Assembly: GCF_008802365.1 (NCBI RefSeq)
Contig: NZ_VZQZ01000009.1
Coordinates: forward strand, 60,185-124,184
From: Oryzomonas japonica
GTDB taxonomy: Bacteria > Desulfobacterota > Desulfuromonadia > Geobacterales > Pseudopelobacteraceae
DNA: 64,000 bases
Reading direction: 5' to 3'
Positions 61,092-64,000 of this stretch are shown here, one piece after another (within the stretch, counting starts at the first letter, position 1; every line of letters starts with the position of its first letter). The position numbers and the translations under genes were made by a program. The notes below the pieces were generated by a model, which saw nothing but the letters and a program-made list of their open reading frames with translations, ran no database searches and was not told the origin of the DNA.

Positions 61092-62687
61092 TTATTCACA
61101 CAAATCTATTTTCACGTCCCAGTTCTTTATTTTCATGGTGCCGTTTTGGGCCAGATTCAGCTGCATCTTGAAGGCCTTATCCCACAACTGGGGTTCATGG
61201 CCGACTTTCCGTGCGATACAATCTTTGGTCGCAATCTCCAGGTACTCGGAGAGGATCGGCTTATAGTCGGGATGGGCGCATTTTTCGATGATGCGTTTTG
61301 CCCGCTCTTTCGGAGCCATCCCCCGCACATCGGCCAGTCCCTGCTCGGTTACCACACAGTCGAGATCATGTTCGGTGTGGTCGATATGGGAGCAGTGGGG
61401 CACAACGCAGGTGATACCGTTCGGATCGGTTTTTGATGGCCGGCTGGACGGGGTATGCATGATCTTCAGGAAACCGTTGCGCAGAAAATCGCCGGAACCG
61501 CCGATCCCGTTGATCATCCTGGTTCCGCCGACCAAGGTGGAGTTGGCGTGGGCGTAGATATCGATCTCCACCGGGGTATTCATGGCGATGACCCCCAGGC
61601 GCCGGATCGGTTCCGGTGCGTTGGAGACCGCAAGCGGCCGCAGGAGGATCTTCCCGGAATATTTGTCCATGTTGGCAAAGAAGCGCGGGAAGCCTTCATC
61701 TTTTGAGAGGGAGAGCGAACAGGATGAAGCGCAATCCAGCTTGCCCGAGTCGATCAGATCCAGCATGGTGTCCTGCAACACTTCGGTGTAGACACTGAGG
61801 TTGGTGAACGGCCCCTTGGCCAAGCCGCCGATAACCGCATTGGCGATGGACCCGACCCCGGACTGGAGCGGCAGGAGGTTCTTTGGCAGCCGCCCTGCCT
61901 TTACTTCATGGGTAAAGAAGTCAATGATATGGTTTGCTATCGCCTCGGATGTCGTGTCCTGTTCGGAAAAGGCGCGCCCGTTGTCGCGATATCGTGATTC
62001 CACGACCGCAATGATCTTGGCCGGATCACACGGGACGTAGCTGGTGCCGATCCTTGAATCCGCCCTGGTGATATCGAGGACCTGACGGTGCGGGGGGGTG
62101 TTGCAGACGATGTTGTCATGCATACCCTCAAAGGACGGTTGCCCCAAATTGACCTCGACGATGACGCGATCACACGCCATGAGGATTTCCGGGATAACCC
62201 CGCCGGATGATGTCGGTACAAGCCCGCCATCTTCCGTGATGGCGGAGACCTCGATAATGGCCAGGTCCAACTTTCCGCTTTGAGTATCCTTGGTATAAAA
62301 CCCATAGCCGAGATCCTGGGCAAACAGGGAGAGGTGTTTGTCGCCCATCCGGATACGCCCCTCATTGATGCCCGCCGCAATGTTCTTGCCGGTCTGGTAG
62401 GGCCAGCGCCGGTCAATCATATCGAGGGTCGCCCAGCGGTCCTCCGTTTCCGCACCGACGGATGCGCCGCTGAAGATACTAAACCGCATTTTACCCTGAA
62501 GATTGTTCTTTTCCACATGGTCCGCAAGGGCGATCGGTACCGCCTTGGGATAGCCTGCCGGGGTGAAACCGGACCAGCCAAGACTCATCCCATCCTTGAA
62601 AAACTGGATGGTTTCCTCCGGTTTCATCACCCGGTCCAACAGCGATCTACAGCGTACCCGTTCTTGCAACGTCCCGTATTCAGGCAT
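61092..62687 (-). CDS. Acetyl-CoA hydrolase/transferase (succinyl-CoA:acetate CoA-transferase type)
   Basis: A 531-aa enzyme that moves CoA between succinyl-CoA and acetate, letting Geobacter activate acetate while completing the TCA cycle. It has family sequence such as [19 protein letters not shown] and, near the end, [14 protein letters not shown]-like residues with [16 protein letters not shown] (here split). Length is normal. It sits between a GntR regulator and the satP permease on the same strand. Confidence 0.92.
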   Translation of the reverse strand: MPEYGTLQERVRCRSLLDRVMKPEETIQFFKDGMSLGWSGFTPAGYPKAVPIALADHVEKNNLQGKMRFSIFSGASVGAETEDRWATLDMIDRRWPYQTGKNIAAGINEGRIRMGDKHLSLFAQDLGYGFYTKDTQSGKLDLAIIEVSAITEDGGLVPTSSGGVIPEILMACDRVIVEVNLGQPSFEGMHDNIVCNTPPHRQVLDITRADSRIGTSYVPCDPAKIIAVVESRYRDNGRAFSEQDTTSEAIANHIIDFFTHEVKAGRLPKNLLPLQSGVGSIANAVIGGLAKGPFTNLSVYTEVLQDTMLDLIDSGKLDCASSCSLSLSKDEGFPRFFANMDKYSGKILLRPLAVSNAPEPIRRLGVIAMNTPVEIDIYAHANSTLVGGTRMINGIGGSGDFLRNGFLKIMHTPSSRPSKTDPNGITCVVPHCSHIDHTEHDLDCVVTEQGLADVRGMAPKERAKRIIEKCAHPDYKPILSEYLEIATKDCIARKVGHEPQLWDKAFKMQLNLAQNGTMKIKNWDVKIDLCE

Positions 62688-62711
62688 GTTTCGCCTCCCG
62701 TTCTATTTTGG

Positions 62712-62719
62712 TGTATACA
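62712..62719. promoter_or_regulatory. Candidate GntR operator before the CoA-transferase gene
   Basis: Palindrome TGTATACA, 25 bases before the start. It shares TGT-N2-ACA with two sites ahead of the GntR gene. Confidence 0.4.
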
Positions 62720-62858
62720 ACAAAGCAACTAATAAACTGCGGCTGAATTCAAGCAGATCAATATGCTGGTGCATCGGCGGAAATCCTCAATCATCCGCTT
62801 GCGTGTTTGTTGTTCTGAGGCGATTGCCCGCCTGAAAAGGTTCCCCGCGGAGTTTTGA

Positions 62859-63563
62859 TCAGCCTTTGTCCGCCCCCTTGGTCATCGCATTCTTGTGCCG
62901 TTCCTCAACGTTTATGCGTGCGGTTCTTATGTGGCGACGCATCAGGAGGTCGGCAAGCTCGGAATCCCGCTCTTCGATTGCATCAACGATGCGGCGATGC
63001 TCTTTCAAGGCCAGATAGGGCCGGGGACTTGCCGTGCTGAACTGATACCGGTACATGCGGATCAACTGGTAAAGACCGCCATCGAGGATGACGAGAAGTT
63101 TTTTGTTGCGGCTCCCCTGCAAAATCCGGTAATGGAAGTCAAGCTCGCCTTCTTTCTGATAATAGGAGAGCCCATGGTCCTCCTCGATACTCTTCTCATG
63201 CTCATCAAGAAGCCTTCTCAGCTCTCCGATTTCATCCCCCGTCATGTTTTGGGCGGCGAGACTGCACGCCAACCCTCCCAGAACTTCACGGATCTGGTAG
63301 GTATCAATCAGTTCCTCATAAGAAAACGATATGACCCTTGCCCCATGGTTTGGCGACCGAACGATGAGATGCCGTTCTTCAAGGCGGCTCAAAGCTTCGC
63401 GTAAGGTCCCGCGACTGACACCATACGCCTTGGCCAGTTCCGGTTCTGAAATTTTGCTCCCCGCGGGGATCTCTCCCTTGATTATCGAATCCTGCAGCAG
63501 ATCAAAAATACGATCGGTCAGGGGGGCTGATAGCGGGCTCGTTTCGTTACTTAACGTGGTCAT
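62859..63563 (-). CDS. GntR-family regulator, FadR/FCD type
   Basis: A 234-aa regulator. The winged helix is at 15-85 (GSKISEPELAKAYGVSRGTLREAL, shown here split by length: ELAKAYGVSRGTLREAL). The C-terminal FCD domain has its metal-ligand-like residues in LDFHYRILQGSRN and LKEHRRIVDAIEERD. Such proteins sense organic acids. It heads the acetate module and probably controls it and itself, given palindromes at 62712, 63566 and 63628. Confidence 0.92.
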   Translation of the reverse strand: MTTLSNETSPLSAPLTDRIFDLLQDSIIKGEIPAGSKISEPELAKAYGVSRGTLREALSRLEERHLIVRSPNHGARVISFSYEELIDTYQIREVLGGLACSLAAQNMTGDEIGELRRLLDEHEKSIEEDHGLSYYQKEGELDFHYRILQGSRNKKLLVILDGGLYQLIRMYRYQFSTASPRPYLALKEHRRIVDAIEERDSELADLLMRRHIRTARINVEERHKNAMTKGADKG

Positions 63564-63565
63564 AC

Positions 63566-63635
63566 TGTCGACACCTCTCTCTTTTAAGAAATACTATACC
63601 TCAAAAAACGTCTTATCAAGACAATTATGTCGACA
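63566..63635. promoter_or_regulatory. Paired TGTCGACA palindromes upstream of the GntR gene
   Basis: Identical sites at 63566-63573 and 63628-63635, 62 bases apart, directly before the start codon. Likely autoregulatory operators. Confidence 0.5.
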
Positions 63636-63817
63636 CTTTTATTTTAAATAAAAAAATATGTTTTTGTTGAATTTGCAAGGTGAACTCCTGGCCGCGATCC
63701 AGGAGTCATCCGGCGGACCGGTGGCGAGAGAGATGGCCACTATCCGAAAGATAAGGATATTTTGGTTACCGACGTTTACGGCGGGTGCGTCAAATAAACC
63801 TTATTCTTAGAATAAAA

Positions 63818-63846
63818 TTGACAACGCCCCATGGAACTGGTAGAAA
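63818..63846 (+). promoter_or_regulatory. Promoter of the second riboswitch transcript
   Basis: TTGACA (63818-63823) and TAGAAA (63841-63846) with 17 bases between. The 63650-63810 stretch before it holds no gene. Confidence 0.55.
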
Positions 63847-63867
63847 GGCCCAAATTTTAGAGATAGA

Positions 63868-63977
63868 CGATAATACTTAACCATTCGCAAGGATGGGGCG
63901 GAAAGCCTATAGGGTCTTACTGAGACAGCCGGGTTGCCGAAATATCACGAGATATTCGGCAACCCGGCTTTTTTTTG
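63868..63977 (+). ncRNA. Second GEMM-I riboswitch, cGAMP subtype
   Basis: Nearly the same RNA as at 46 kb: AACCATTCGCAAGGATGGGG, CGGAAAGCC, a GTCTT-ACT-GAGAC hairpin and GCCGGGTTGCC. Differences fall in the tetraloop and the pairing GTCTC/GTCTT, so the fold is kept. A is again at the Vc2 G20 position by my alignment. The terminator stem is 63928-63946 with 63951-63968, then TTTTTTTT. The controlled gene starts beyond base 64000. Confidence 0.88.
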
Positions 63978-64000
63978 TCATCAAAACAGCACTGGAGGTC

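Noticed and set aside
1-64000. tRNA, rRNA or CRISPR loci
   Set aside because: No cloverleaf with a GTTC arm, no rRNA-like stretch and no regularly spaced repeats were seen by eye.

Overview
The window looks like a piece of a Geobacter-type (Desulfuromonadota) chromosome. It is mostly GC-rich and densely coded. The grounds are a combination of traits rather than one marker gene: two GEMM-I riboswitches of the cGAMP subtype, a selenocysteine-type thioredoxin, squalene-hopene cyclase, an acetate permease beside an acetyl-CoA hydrolase/transferase, DcuB-type C4-dicarboxylate transport, many sigma-54 activators and a haem-bearing GGDEF/EAL sensor. I see no rRNA, tRNA, CRISPR array or intact transposase.

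Layout. 1-12.6 kb is core: htrA protease, an OmpR-type regulator, the PEP synthase/PPDK regulatory protein, mfd, a c-type haem GGDEF-EAL protein and two parvulin chaperones. 12.6-16.6 kb is an AT-rich island with a GT39-type transferase, a GT2 transferase and a methyltransferase. It is bounded on the right by a decayed copy of the end of the upstream surA-like gene, including its terminator. 16.6-26 kb carries a degenerate double receiver, hldE, a meaB-cbiQ-cbiO operon, a partner-switching module (CBS-PP2C phosphatase, anti-sigma-like kinase, STAS protein, 49-aa protein), sixA and a thioesterase. 26-31.6 kb has a Cache chemoreceptor, dcuB with a fumarase remnant just downstream, and a B12/radical SAM protein. 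31.7-34.7 kb is a patch of accessory genes (DUF2971, a broken acyl-carrier-like membrane protein, YciI, a lipoprotein).

34.7-41.3 kb is a seven-gene minus-strand operon: PilZ, a kinase with a periplasmic binding domain, a sigma-54 response regulator, TauE/SafE, DUF1634, a small FUSC-like protein and L-2-hydroxyglutarate oxidase. 41.5-48.6 kb holds an SDR, a FecR/OmpA/CHASE2-HD-GYP operon, a cGAMP-type riboswitch ahead of an outer-membrane barrel, lipoproteins and the selenoprotein. 48.8-53.3 kb is hopanoid-related: squalene-hopene cyclase, a TetR regulator sharing an operator motif with it, and a B12/radical SAM enzyme. 53.5-60.2 kb is a sigma-54 activator divergent from a four-gene AaeAB-like efflux operon, with three enhancer-like palindromes and a -24/-12 promoter between them. 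60.4-63.6 kb is the acetate module (GntR regulator, CoA-transferase, SatP permease). The window ends in a second cGAMP-type riboswitch whose target lies outside.

The most notable item is the thioredoxin at 47680-48117. An in-frame TGA replaces the first active-site Cys and is followed 24 nt later by a perfect stem-loop, so it is best read as an intact selenoprotein rather than a broken gene. Second-messenger signalling recurs throughout: GGDEF/EAL, HD-GYP, PilZ and two riboswitches.
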